From Obelidium mucronatum (Eukaryota > Chytridiomycota > Chytridiomycetes > Chytridiales > Chytriomycetaceae): a stretch of DNA of 41,910 nucleotides. The stretch is taken from contig JAIVFH010000235.1 in NCBI GenBank assembly GCA_025765595.1, positions 1-41,910 on the forward strand, written 5' to 3'. Below, one piece after another: positions 10,067 to 20,502 of the stretch (positions are counted from its first letter, which is position 1; each line of letters starts with the position of its first letter). The notes under the pieces are model-generated. The model was not told the origin of the DNA, ran no database searches, and saw only the letters and a program-made list of their open reading frames with translations. The position numbers were made by a program, and so were the translations under genes.

Positions 10067-10264
10067 TATTGTTATCGCAAAAGCCGTCAAACCCAGACTC
10101 TTGAAGTATCATCGAAACTCAATCTTTTCAATCCACCCGTGTACCGTCTCCGAACGCTTAAAAAGGAGAGCAGAGAGTCGGTTGTTCAGTTTAGCACAAC
10201 TGTTCGGATATTGTATGATGAGACTCTGGAAAGTCGGAATGGTCGAGTTGCAGATTCTGGTTGA
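10067..10264 (+). pseudogene. 3' fragment of the interrupted membrane-protein paralogue (cytoplasmic tail)
   Basis: Open frame beginning at the TA target and ending at TGA 10262-10264. It reads YRKSRQTQ, as after a membrane helix, then NPPVYRL and VVQFSTTVRILYDE. The tail of the 104-865 protein has KRRQQ, VPPTYLN and VVVEFADTIKEIYEQ in the same order and spacing, so this is the paralogue's C-terminus. The upstream ectodomain and membrane helix are missing (see 1123-1209). No start codon of its own. Confidence 0.5.
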
Positions 10265-10588
10265 TGCTATGAGAAAAAAAAACAAGTAGACTTAGTAGAG
10301 AAAATAGAGTGAAGATAGACGGTTTCAGAGGTTAGAAGTATGCATGATTCGTTGGAAATAAAGTATGATCAACCAATCAGCAGTTATACCGTACCTACAG
10401 TAATTTGTTTTAATTTTCGAGCGACGCGCCTTAGTATGATTTTATGGCTGACTCATTCTTCTGTGTATTCATGGCAAGAGATCTTCGCGTAGTAGAAGTA
10501 TGATTGCATGGGAAGTTTGATAACTTCATGCGAAGGTCGTATTACCTGAATACTGAGGTCGGGCATAGTGTTTTCTTCCCTCTCAAAA
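10265..10588. other. Intergenic, upstream of uS11
   Basis: 324 bp with no coding sequence that I can support. It must hold the uS11 promoter and 5' UTR. I saw no recognisable ribosomal-protein promoter box. Confidence 0.4.
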
Positions 10589-11683
10589 ATGGTAAGACAT
10601 CTGCACCACACCAACCACCACCAACGCATCCCCACCGCATCAAACCATCGCATGCAACCCAAACATCGTCTAACCATCTCCTTACATCTCCCAGCCACCA
10701 AAGAAGACCGCCGAAGCCGCCCCAAAGGAGAACATCCAGCTCGGACCAAACGCCCGTGAGGGTGAAAACGTCTTTGGAGTTGCCCACATCTTCGCCTCCT
10801 TCAACGACACTTTCGTCCACATCACTGATTTGACTGGTCGTGAAACCATTGTCCGTGTCACTGGTGAGTACTTTTTTGCTGTTCTTGTGCTGCATTCAGT
10901 TGTTTTCCCCGTCTCCGGTTCAATGCATAGTGGGGCTTACCAAAAAGGGAATCGATCGGGTCTGAGCCAATTGATAAGGAGTTAGGAAGCTGAAGCTGAT
11001 TTTCATCGGCGTTGGTGACTCAACTCTTTTGTCAAACTCTGAACCTTTCGATCTTTTCCCGATTTGCCCACTCCCTCTTGTTCATGGATTGACCCTGGAG
11101 CGGCATCGGTGTGGGGGATGTCTCAATGGCTGTAGGGGGAATCAAAAATAATGGCTGATGGAAGCTTTTGGATCGAGATGGCTTATTGAGGGGCAGACCA
11201 GACATTTGGATAATGATTGGGGGTGATTTCCCTTTGTCCTGTCCAGGTCCCCTCGCATCTCGATTCCGATTCCATTCGGCTTGATTCCTTCAAACTGGCG
11301 TAACTGCCAATCCCAGCCGTTTGAGATTGAAACCACGCCGCCCCCCTCCCAAAACAAATGTTTTTCTAAAAAGTGGAACGCCTCTCTGATCTTGAATAGG
11401 TGGTATGAAGGTCAAGGCCGATCGTGACGAATCCTCCCCATACGCTGCCATGTTGGCCGCTCAGGACGTTGCTGCTCGTTGCAAGGAAATCGGTGTCAAC
11501 GCTCTCCACATTAAGATGCGTGCTACCGGAGGTACTGGATCCAAGGCTCCAGGACCAGGAGGTCAATCTGCTCTCCGTGCTCTTGCCCGTGCTGGATTGA
11601 AGATTGGACGTATTGAAGATGTTACCCCAATCCCAACTGACTCTACCCGCAGAAAGGGTGGTCGTCGTGGTCGTCGTTTGTAA
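10589..11683 (+). CDS. rps14: 40S ribosomal protein uS11 (S14)
   Basis: Exons 10589-10591, 10695-10863, 11400-11683, coding 151 residues. Exon 1 is only the ATG, followed at once by GTAAGA; exon 2 continues [13 protein letters not shown]. The body has the diagnostic uS11 sequence: [59 protein letters not shown] and the C-terminal [17 protein letters not shown]. The length is normal for eukaryotic uS11. It binds 18S rRNA in the 40S platform and is needed for late 40S maturation (family knowledge). Intron 2 is 536 nt, by far the longest intron in the window; I found no convincing snoRNA in it. Codon use is strongly biased (GGT, CGT, AAG), as expected for a highly expressed gene. Confidence 0.97.
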
Positions 11684-11930
11684 GCTGGCGTGTATATTGT
11701 TGGGAGCTTCCTTTTTTTCTTTCCTCCTTGTTTGGGGGTGGGGTTTGGGAGTTTTTAACTTTGGCTTGCAACATTGATCATTGTTTTGGTGATCTTTAGT
11801 ATAAATTTAATACTATTACGCTTCTACCAAATATACTTTAAGCATTTTGTGTGTAGAATATTGTCATGGGTCACTGTAAATTTGTGATTGGGGCGCGTTT
11901 TTATATTTAGAAACTTGACCAGAAATTAGA

Positions 11931-13484
11931 ATGGACGGCAGGCGCAACAACAAAGCATCGCGCGCAGTCTCGGAGATCCGGAAGGCTGTTCCTGATATCA
12001 GTCGAATAGATACAACGGTTCTTGCAAGCACGCTGCGAAGCTTGAACCCCTTCAAGGACAACTCGACAACCTGGCCCAGATATTCTCAAATATCTGGGTC
12101 GTCATCATCAGAACCGGATTCTCCCCATTGCGCTACAGAAAGAGTGAGAAACCCCAATTGGATCGATCACGGAATGGCGTTTTAACGTCCTATCTTAACT
12201 GATAGTCTCCACTTTATGCGTCAGCCGCATTGAACAGCCAACGATACCGAAGCATACAATCTAAATCAACACATGTGCAAGCAAAGTACGAAAGAGGAAT
12301 TAATCATGTGAATCAAACCTAACAAAAAAGCCCTTTTGTTTTTTTTTTAGTCATCACAATAGCAACGACACACTGATCCACGATTCGAAAGAAACTCTCA
12401 ATCTCCCAGGCTATAGCGTATTAAACTATGGCTCTACAAGCAGCACTTCCCGGAATTCCCTCGCTCCGCCACCAGCACTCCCACCGCGAAGTCGTACACC
12501 CACTCAATCGATAACAGCGGAGTCAGTGCTGGACAGAATCGAGACAAAACTCGATTTCCGCGATAAACGCGATCACATCAAGACTCGATCACAAGATGCC
12601 ATTCCACCATCGCGATCGTTTTCGGTTCGAGTGCGTGATGAGGAAGAAGGATTTGATGATAGAAGTTGGAAAGGGAAAGGACGAAGCGTCGATTCGATTC
12701 ATCGAGACGTGAACGGAGCGAGTCAAGAGATTAGTGGTGCCATGGATCGTGTGATGAAAAGGGGTGGTGATTTACGGGATATGAGGTCGAGTGCAGGTTT
12801 GTTTGAAATGGGAGTGCGAGTTTACGGAAGTCTCTCTGACGCGACCGTTGGTTGTTGAATACAGATCGCCTCGGAAATGTGACGTCCTTGTTTCAAAGAA
12901 ATGGAAATGTTGTGGAAACGGAGGCATGGATTCAACGTGCTCAGGTATTCGTGTCAGGCGCTCCATTGAGTTTCTCAACATTCGGCTGATTGCATGATTA
13001 AAAAACAAAAACAAGGCAACAACTGTTTCCGAAATGCTATTTTATGGAGTTGTTATCATGGCATCAGGTGTGACATGAACCGTTTCTAGCTATATTCGAA
13101 AACGTTCTGACCATACCGTCTCTTTTTTCTTCTAAAACAAAAGGACTCGGTTTCCTTCTTGTCCTAAAAGCACTCGAATGGATATTTTGGGGTGATTTAT
13201 CAAAACCGAATACTCCATTGCCTCCAGGTACACCCCCCGTCACACCTCCAGCTCCAGGGTCACCACCGCCGCCTGGGTGGCCTGCTGGATACCCATGGCC
13301 TCCACCTTACTGTCCTGCCCCGACTCCGGGGTATTTGGCACCTCTTCCATTATGGGTCTTTCAGTTAACGCAGTTGTTTGTTGTATTTGTATTGGTGTAT
13401 GTTGTAACGAAACGGGCAACGAAATGGTGGGACAAGCGGTTCAAGGGAACGCGATATGATGTGAGTGAAGAAGATGTATACTAA
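11931..13484 (+). CDS. R-SNARE-like protein with two membrane segments and Pro-rich loop (paralogue A)
   Basis: Supported exons: 12351-12796, 12865-12944, 13016-13067, 13144-13484, in matching phases. A first exon starts at ATG 11931; its end is uncertain. A weak donor at 12179 fits the phase and would give 388 residues; a better-looking donor at 12144 does not fit. The N-terminal half is disordered and basic. A helical segment (GAMDRVMKRGGDLRDMR...DRLGNVTSLFQRNGNV) has the heptads and central Arg expected of a synaptobrevin-type R-SNARE. Then come a first membrane segment (MLFYGVVIMASG...GFLLVLKALEWIFW), a loop of Pro/Gly repeats with a Tyr/Trp-rich patch, a second membrane segment (LFVVFVLVYVVTK) and a short tail. 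A tandem paralogue follows at 13828. True R-SNAREs have one anchor, so the family label is tentative. Confidence 0.65.
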
Positions 13485-13827
13485 ATGAAAATAAAGTGGC
13501 AAAGGCTATTTCAAATACGCGTTTTATTATTTCTGTTCCATTATTTTGACAGGATATGTGAACCAACTCAAGAGGGATGGTCATGGACAATTCTAAACGA
13601 GGCTTGAATAGGGCTGGAAATATTGATTAGCGAACTGGAGTCTGGTAGAGTATGTATGTGGATAATTACAACAGAATTTGAAATCATAAAAATCTCGCGT
13701 TTTATTACAACTCTGCAGGTATTGGTCCTTATTACCTAGAAACTTGGATCAACTCTTTGAGAGAAATCCATGTGACAAGACCCCTTCTTGATCTCAATCA
13801 TCATCCCATCCTGAATAACTCGAGAAC
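13485..13827. other. Intergenic between the SNARE-like paralogues
   Basis: 343 bp. AATAAA at 13490-13495 is a likely polyadenylation signal for paralogue A. A phrase AAAT-CGCGTTTTATTA recurs near 13515 and 13692. I see no gene. Confidence 0.4.
13490..13495 (+). terminator. Probable polyadenylation signal AATAAA of SNARE-like paralogue A
   Basis: AATAAA six bases after the stop codon (TAA at 13482-13484). Position is plausible but the cleavage site is not known. Confidence 0.4.
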
Positions 13828-15222
13828 ATGAAGTCTTATGCCTCTGTCCAAACCACGCGTGGAAACAGCTTCTCGCAAGCACCCATGACTCCCGTAGTAT
13901 CCAAATATAAAAAAATCTCTTCAGATAAAGATATGACGGAGAGGGTATGTGAAGAAACCAGACCTGTTTCTGGATATTGTTCTGATTCAACTTCTGAAAC
14001 AATCAAACTGATGATTCGATCTTTTGTGTAGTCCCCACTTGTGAACTCTGCGGCATTAAATAGTACGAGATACACAGCAGTATCCGTACCAGAGCCGGAC
14101 TTGATTAGGTTTGTGTTTCTTGTTTAGGGATTTGGTGATCCTCCCAACTTATCCACCTATGCAAGGACGTCCAGCGAGCAAACTTTAAACGGAGATAATA
14201 CGCCGACGCGGTCAAATCGAAATTATGGCTCTATCGACAGTATCTTGACGCGTTCTGCTAGACAGGATCACGATAGTGCGAAAGAATACTATGCCAACAT
14301 ATTCTCGACCAATTTCCCAAAAAGGAGGACTAATTCTTCGTCTCGGCTGATTGAACTCGACGAAGGAGAAGAAGAAGAAACCAGTGATGACATTGAAAGA
14401 TGTCCTAGGTTAAGGAATCAGCAAGATGGACCAAAGCCTCGACAAGCGAGTTCAACTCCGTTTATAGAAGAGCAGATTAAAAGTGTGAATGAAGCCGTGA
14501 GTGGGGTGATGGATCGGATTATGGGAAGAAGGGACCGCCTTGTCAGCATGAGAACACAAACTGGTAAAGAACCCTTTCTTTATATTATTATCTCAATCAT
14601 TGATTTTTTCCAAAGATCGGCTGGATGGTGTGACTCAAATGTTCCGTAGAAACGGACAAGTCGCCGAGACTGAGGCTTGGGTTCAACGTGTCAAAGCAAC
14701 ATCTTTTGCAGAGCTTTTGTACTTCATGGTTGTTGTTATCGGCTCAGGTTTGGTTCGATTGTCTCTGGATAATCTAAGAATAACTATTTTACTTCTGACC
14801 CTCAAGGAATCGCGCTATTAATATTCCTATATCTGATTCAATACATGATGTTTATTCCCACGTATCGACCACCTACAACTGGTGCGCCGGGTGGAGCCCC
14901 GGGAATGCCTGCAGGAGGAGGAGGAGTGCCACAATATCCCCAATATCCGCCATATTGTATTCCATATCCACAACAGCCGCCAGCTGGAGGAACACCTGGT
15001 GGTATTCCGGGAGGTGTTCCTGGCGGCGGTATTCCAGGTGGTGCGCCACCGGGAACCACAGCCCCGCCACTTTTGATAACCCCTGGAATCCTTCAAGGCA
15101 TGAACTTCTTCGTTTTTTGTTGCATTTTGGTATATATTGCCAAACGAATTTCTAAAAGCCCTCAGCGCGAGAGAGTGGACGATGAACGTGGTGGAAATTA
15201 CGAATACGAAAGACTAGCGTGA
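13828..15222 (+). CDS. R-SNARE-like protein with two membrane segments and Pro/Gly-rich loop (paralogue B), 379 aa
   Basis: Exons 13828-13944, 14032-14108, 14166-14563, 14616-14747, 14807-15222, all phases consistent. The N-terminal ~170 residues are polar and disordered. Residues about 172-215 (SGVMDRIMGRRDRLVSMRTQ, then TDRLDGVTQMFRRNGQV) resemble an R-SNARE helix, with Arg186 where the zero-layer Arg would sit. TETEAW-type text then leads into a first hydrophobic segment (228-256). A loop of about 85 residues (PGGAPG, PGGIPGGVPGG repeats and a PQYPQYPPY patch) separates it from a second segment (about 340-353). The tail is short and charged. Same architecture and order as paralogue A; A has one additional intron just before the first membrane segment. 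Function unknown; membrane fusion is only suggested by the SNARE-like part. Confidence 0.75.
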
Positions 15223-15275
15223 CCCTGCAATTCCCTTTTCTTTTATTCTTAGTCGTCGTCATGTATGCCAAATTG

Positions 15276-15281
15276 AATAAA
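15276..15281 (+). terminator. Probable polyadenylation signal AATAAA of SNARE-like paralogue B
   Basis: AATAAA 53 bases after the stop codon at 15220-15222, in the gap before the convergent verprolin-like gene (stop at 15369). Confidence 0.4.
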
Positions 15282-15368
15282 GAACATGATGGTTTTGTTT
15301 TATTTTTCTTCATGAAAACAACTTGTGCTTGAAAAATAGCAAGCCAAGATAATCACCTAGCTTGTCCA

Positions 15369-16435
15369 TTAATTCCTTCTTGGAGGTGGAGGTGGAGGTG
15401 GTCTCTTGCTTCCGGCACCACCAACCGATGAAACAGATCCATGTCGCCCGTACCCCGCGCCAGCAGCACTCGCAATCTCACCGCTAGGATACAGTCTGAT
15501 GGGTGGCAATTCAGCGTGAAACTTCCATCTTCCATCCTGCTCCATCCCAGAGTCATTGTTGAATACAGAATTCGAACTATTTTGCGGTTTCATTGGAGTG
15601 GGAGGTGGGCGAGGTGGTGCAACGGGCGCAGACGTGTTTCCATTTGATGGCCGTGGTGGAGGCGGAGGTGCTGCCGCGTTAGATCCACCTGGTCGCGGAG
15701 GTGGTTGAGGTACTTGTGGGGTTGCTCTGTTGAACGCGGGAGAAGGTGCAGCAGACGCATCATTTGAGCTTCCGGTGAATGAAGGGCGTTTAGGCGGCAT
15801 AGGAGGTTGAGTTGCTTGATCTCTTGGAGGTGGCGGTGGGATGTTGGCTCGGGAAGGTGGGGGTGGTGCAAATGACTGTTGCGGTTGTGGCGGTGGCGGA
15901 ATATTTGCACGCGATGGTGGGGGAGGAGCATTGCTTGGAGTTGATGGTTTCGATGGAATTGATGGCGGTTTAGGCGTTGGAGCTGGTGAAGAACCTGGTT
16001 GTTGCTATTATTACCAAGTGCTTTGGGTTTAACAAAGTACCTCCGCCGCTGCCTGATGATTTCAGCTTTGGCATTCCGCCAGCAAATAGTCCACCCATTC
16101 CGCCACCTGGAGGTCCTGATGCTGCTGACGATCCACCTCCACCTGGAACTCGGGGCGGCATTGGCATTGCTCCCATCCCACCACCTCCGCCTCCACCGCC
16201 ACCACCTTTCGGTGCTATGACAACAAAATAACAAAGAGTTAATCTATCGCTATAAGTATATCATCCTGTGGCGGTAGTTACCTTCGATGATTGGTTGCGA
16301 TCGGTCATTAGTTACTGCCTTTTTCAATTTGGTTCCTTTTTGGATACTCTTTAATAGAGCGTTTGGAGCTGGTGGAGGTGGGGCTACTGCCCCTCCTGCT
16401 GGAGGAGGAGGGGGTGGTGGAGGACCTGGCGGCAT
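15369..16435 (-). CDS. WIP/verprolin-like WH2 actin-regulatory protein, 317 aa
   Basis: Exons 16435-16282, 16214-16041, 15994-15369 (introns 67 and 46 nt; phases 1 and 1). Starts [12 protein letters not shown], a poly-Pro tract for profilin or SH3 binding. A WH2 motif follows ([20 protein letters not shown]). Next come a Gly-rich linker and [12 protein letters not shown], a signature right after WH2 in the verprolin/WIP family, then a long Pro-rich region with repeated [14 protein letters not shown]. Near the C-terminus [13 protein letters not shown] matches the WASP-binding end of WIP proteins in kind. The protein should bind actin monomers through WH2 and WASP through its C-terminus, at cortical actin sites. 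It shares a 44-bp divergent promoter with the gene at 16480. Somewhat short compared with yeast verprolin. Confidence 0.87.
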
Positions 16436-16479
16436 AGTTAAAAAATGATGTTCCAATAAACTCACAATAAAACACAATA
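16436..16479. promoter_or_regulatory. 44-bp bidirectional promoter
   Basis: Only 44 bases lie between the verprolin-like ATG (16435, minus) and the FAM210-like ATG (16480, plus). The spacer is AT-rich (TTAAAAAATG..., ...ACACAATA). Both 5' UTRs and core promoter elements must fit in it or overlap the opposing coding sequence. Confidence 0.6.
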
Positions 16480-16851
16480 ATGGACGCTCCGCAAAAAGCC
16501 CTCTCGTCTCTGCTGCAAATCCACGGCGCTGCTGGAATTATTGTTCTTCAGATTCTCGGATGGATCAGCTTTTTTGCCCTGTACCTTGCCTTCCGTCACT
16601 TCGACGTTGATCCGTCCGCCTTATGTCGCCAGTACCACCTCACCTTCTTTGCCTATGTTTTTGACAAGGGCGGAATAACGCTTTTGGCTTATTTAGCAAA
16701 TCGCGCACTAGCGCCCATCCGATATCAAATCGCAAAGGCAGTGCTGCCTTCCGTTGCAGCACCAATCAACCGCCTCGTCCAACCAATCGTGGATTTATTT
16801 AAATCCAAAAAGCAGACGGAAGAAAGTGGGGCTAAAAAGAAGAATCAATAA
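16480..16851 (+). CDS. FAM210/DUF1279-like membrane protein, 123 aa
   Basis: Single exon. The pattern fits the DUF1279/FAM210 family: a short N-terminal helix (LLQIHGAAGIIVLQILGWIS), a hydrophobic stretch ending FFALYLAFRHFDVDPSAL (family: YLAV..GVDV..L), then KGGITLLAYLANRALAPIRYQI (family: LAY..HK.FAPVRI) and AVLPSVAAPINRL. The C-terminus is Lys-rich. Family members sit in the inner mitochondrial membrane in animals; location here is inferred, and no clear presequence is visible. The match is by pattern only and divergent. A decayed copy of the first half lies at about 22306-22490. Confidence 0.55.
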   Translation: MDAPQKALSSLLQIHGAAGIIVLQILGWISFFALYLAFRHFDVDPSALCRQYHLTFFAYVFDKGGITLLAYLANRALAPIRYQIAKAVLPSVAAPINRLVQPIVDLFKSKKQTEESGAKKKNQ

Positions 16852-16923
16852 ACTGCAATATTTAACTGATCGTTTGAAACTCTGTTGAAATTGGGCGAGA
16901 GACTCTGCTGTTTCACTTACATT

Positions 16924-19900
16924 ATGTCGTCATCGTCCCAATGCTACTGCCCGAATGCAGATCCAGCCTCATCCTTCTTTGATCCCGTTCTTCCTTTGTC
17001 CTCGCGATCTAACGATTACAGCCACAGCCAGAAGGCTAATATTGAGACTGCTCCTTTGGATGAACCTGGCGCTGAAAGATTCGTGGTGTTGATTATTGCA
17101 GCTACTCTCTATTTGGGGTATCTGATTCGAAGATATGTGTTGTCTGTGGCAAAAGCTGCAAAGAAGGTACGTACAAGTTTCAACCACATCGCCACACAGC
17201 TCATCAACCAACCCTCCAGGCGTCTCGGACCCAACATATTCCCTCGCCGCTGAAAGCAAGAATCATCCGAAACAACTCAATCTCAGCAGACTTGCATTCT
17301 GACGATCAATTGGAGAGACAGCTTCGCCAACCACAACAGCAACAACCGCCATCCCCTTCAACGCTTCGACACAGGAATACCCCCCGTCATCAGCAACCTC
17401 AATCTCAATCTCGGCAATCACATTTGACTATTCCTCCAAGCCCTCCACAACATAGACGAGTTTCGACAGCGTCTACAGCTTCGGATTCTGCCCCGCCCCT
17501 GCCCAGGACGCCTCCAGTTCGCCATTTCAAGTATTACAATACATCCAAGGGCTCACGATCAGTTGGCGGCAGACGGGGGCATTATTCACCCCAACCACAC
17601 TATCTGCAGTCACATCTTTCCGACGACCAATCAGACTTCGATGGTACGTCAACGCTTTGCGTGCATGGATTTTTCTATTTCACACGTGCATCTAAACATT
17701 TAACACAGTTAATGGAAATTCTGACTATTTGTCGGATGCAATTAATCCTGATTTGATGCCCATGCCGTCAAACAATAGTCCACGAAGCAGACAAAATAGG
17801 GAATTTACAGTCTCTAATCCTGTAGTCCAGTCGGAAGATGGAATTCCTGTTTCCACAAGCAACCCAACCTTCACGTTTCCATCGAGAAACTCTTCAGCAA
17901 CACAACCGTCAACAACGTATTCCCCACCAATAACAATTTCTCCACCTCCACCAAATATCCATCTTGACTCCCAGCCTCCGAAACCATCGGTATCAAATAC
18001 AACTCCCGACGACTCTGCCGACCAAAAAAGTTTCAAAAGTGGAATATCAAAAACGAGCATCTCAACAACACAACGAGAATTTGAACAAGTGGTTAAGTTG
18101 AGAGATGAAGATGAAAGCGAGTCCAGCGAAACGAAAGGATCAAATTCACATGGGACATCAGCTTCAGGTGTTCCTTTTTGGAGACGTTCATTTTCACGCC
18201 CTGCGAGTATTCACGAGTTGCAGGATCACGCAGCAATAGGAACATCGGCATCCACCTCATCCGCAATTACTGCAGCTGGATCCAGTCTTTTGCCCAAACT
18301 CAGTTTGTTCAAACGAAGATCGAATTCAGATTTGGTCGGTGCTGTTGCAATGGGGGCGATTTCAACTTCAGGAAATACAAATTCTTCAAGTAACTCAAGC
18401 AATGCTGCTCCAAACTCGCCTATTGCAATGCCAAGTCCCGTGAGCACCGTTATGAAAGGATTTTGGCCCATGAAGTCCTCGGCAAGTAGCGCTGCGAACC
18501 GTGGCGCTGACACTGATCCATTGGTGAAAAGGGAGGATTCGGATACTTCAAATCGAGTTACTGATTTGTTGGCCTCTGTTCCTACTTTGGGACTACCAAA
18601 AGTTTCAAAGAAATCTGATAAAAAGAAGGCTTCCGCGGCAGCGAATGCCGGAGCTAGCACTACTACTGCAACAGCTATTGAAAAGACTGAGAAAGTAAAG
18701 GAGCCGTCGAGATTCTGGCCATCAACCGCCAATGCCAACCAGGCTCCGAAGAGCCCAACACAGTCAAAAAAAGGCAAAGCGGCAGCAACAAAGCAGCCTC
18801 AAATCAAAGCTTCAGATACACGGCGCGCCAGTGTGGATTCCAATCATGTGGATGGCGGAACTGGGTCGATTGCTTCATCAAACACAAGTGGCTCTAAGTT
18901 ATTCTGGAGTAAGCCGAAAACTCCATCGATTTCCTATGCAAAAGCGGTCGCAAAAACTGATGAATCAAACGGCGGCCAGAGTGCAAGTAGTGGTGTTAAG
19001 GTCCCTGTTGTTTCAGTCAATGTTGAGGACGATTCCCAGAATTGGTTGGATGTTGACGATCATCACAGTCGTTCTAGTGACCAGGTTTGAACTTACTTCA
19101 AATCCTGCACTTAAGCTAAATGTGTTTTTTTAGAGCACTTCTTGGGACAGAAACGTCTTATCTCGATTTAAGTGGCAAACAAAATCTAAGAGTGGCAACT
19201 TCCTCAAGTCGTTCAACAATGGCGCGGACTCGCGGTCAATTTCGCCTTCTACGGGAGGAACGACTTCTAAGCTATTTGGATTACGGAAGCGAGCATCAAA
19301 CGAAACAATGAAGTCCGAGTTTCTACGAATGGCGGCAACTCCACCAGCACCCGTCGAGGAACTTATTGATGATGGTTACTCTCAAGAATACGCTACTACA
19401 AACAGCAGTTCCTCCTTCTTTCCTTCGCTAAGAATCAGCACCCCTCAATTCTTGATTTCTGACTTTGACAATATTCCGCTCCAGCGCGATCCAAGCAACC
19501 GATACAATAATCAATTTGAGCAGCCACCACAACAGTACCAGTCGTTTCAGCAACCCCAGCAACAATCTCATCAACAACAACAAAACGATTTCAACAGCCC
19601 AATAACACCGAACAGACTGTACGAATCCGATGACAACCTATCATGGAATGACTTCCAATCTCGTCGAAACCCCAAAAACGTGGAACCAATACACCGTCCA
19701 AACAGCGGCAAAACACGCTCCATCGCGAGCGCACCTGGATCCAATCTCAAACGCAATAGCAGCGTTGTTTCTCTGAACGAAAGCACCTTGACACGGGAAG
19801 TGTCTCCATCGAGCGCAACTGTACCAGGCGGTGGATTCGGCGGCGGTAGCAGTGGCACCACAGGAGAAAGCACACTCTACAGTCCCTTCTTCTCGGGTCT

Positions 19901-20429
19901 GGAAATCCCGATGACCCAGCGACCCACAGGATCTATTTCAAGCGCGACGAGCAGTTTTCATTTGGATACAAGTAGTAGCTTGAATGGCAGCAGTAGTAAA
20001 TCGCATCGCTCAAAGCATCATCATTACCATCACCATCATCACTTTTACCATTTCCCTGCTGCGGGAGGTGCAATTACTGTAGAAGGAGGAAACGGAAACA
20101 GTGGCGGGCCTGTGAATCTGCCGTTGGTAAATGTCCAGCAACAGAGTGAGGAGTTGGGTGTCAGTTTTCGGAGGTTAAGGAAGTTGAGCCATGATGCTGG
20201 ATTATATGGGCAAAATCAGCAAGCGATACACGACCAATATGTTCCCGGCGATGGTTTCCGTGATACAGTGCGTGCACATGATGGCTTGAGTAGTGCTTCT
20301 GGCGCTAGTTCCATTGCCTACGGTGCTTCTAAACTTGGTACGAGGTCCTCAGGATCTACCATGGGTAGTTACGTAACAGTGGCTGATGAAAATGTGGAGA
20401 CAGGCGGCTTGCCAACAGTTGGAGAATGA
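16924..20429 (+). CDS. Large Ser-rich, mostly disordered single-pass membrane protein, 1112 aa
   Basis: Exons 16924-17166, 17220-17643, 17709-19084, 19134-20429; introns 53, 65 and 49 nt; phases 0, 1, 0 agree. One hydrophobic segment near the N-terminus (about residues 56-75, RFVVLIIAATLYLGYLIRRY) looks like a signal anchor. Everything after it is low complexity: Gln/Pro-rich (SRQSHLTIPPSPPQH), Ser/Asn/Ala-rich, several PFWRRSFSRP / LFWSKPK / RFWPSTA-type short motifs that recur (Phe-Trp with basic residues), a Gln-rich patch in exon 4, and a His-rich run (SKHHHYHHHHHFYHF, near 20011-20055). I recognise no domain. The repeated aromatic-basic motifs in a disordered tail could be docking sites, but this is a guess. 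Confidence 0.72.
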
Positions 20430-20502
20430 TAAATGAATAATGATATCGGAAATAATTACATATTATTTAAGTGTTCATTGATGTTTATTATAATTGTAAC
20501 GT

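Noticed and set aside
10864..11399. Long uS11 intron as a host of a snoRNA
   Set aside because: I looked for C/D boxes (RTGATGA ... CTGA) and H/ACA boxes; only partial matches such as GCTGATGG, without a paired D box and terminal stem.
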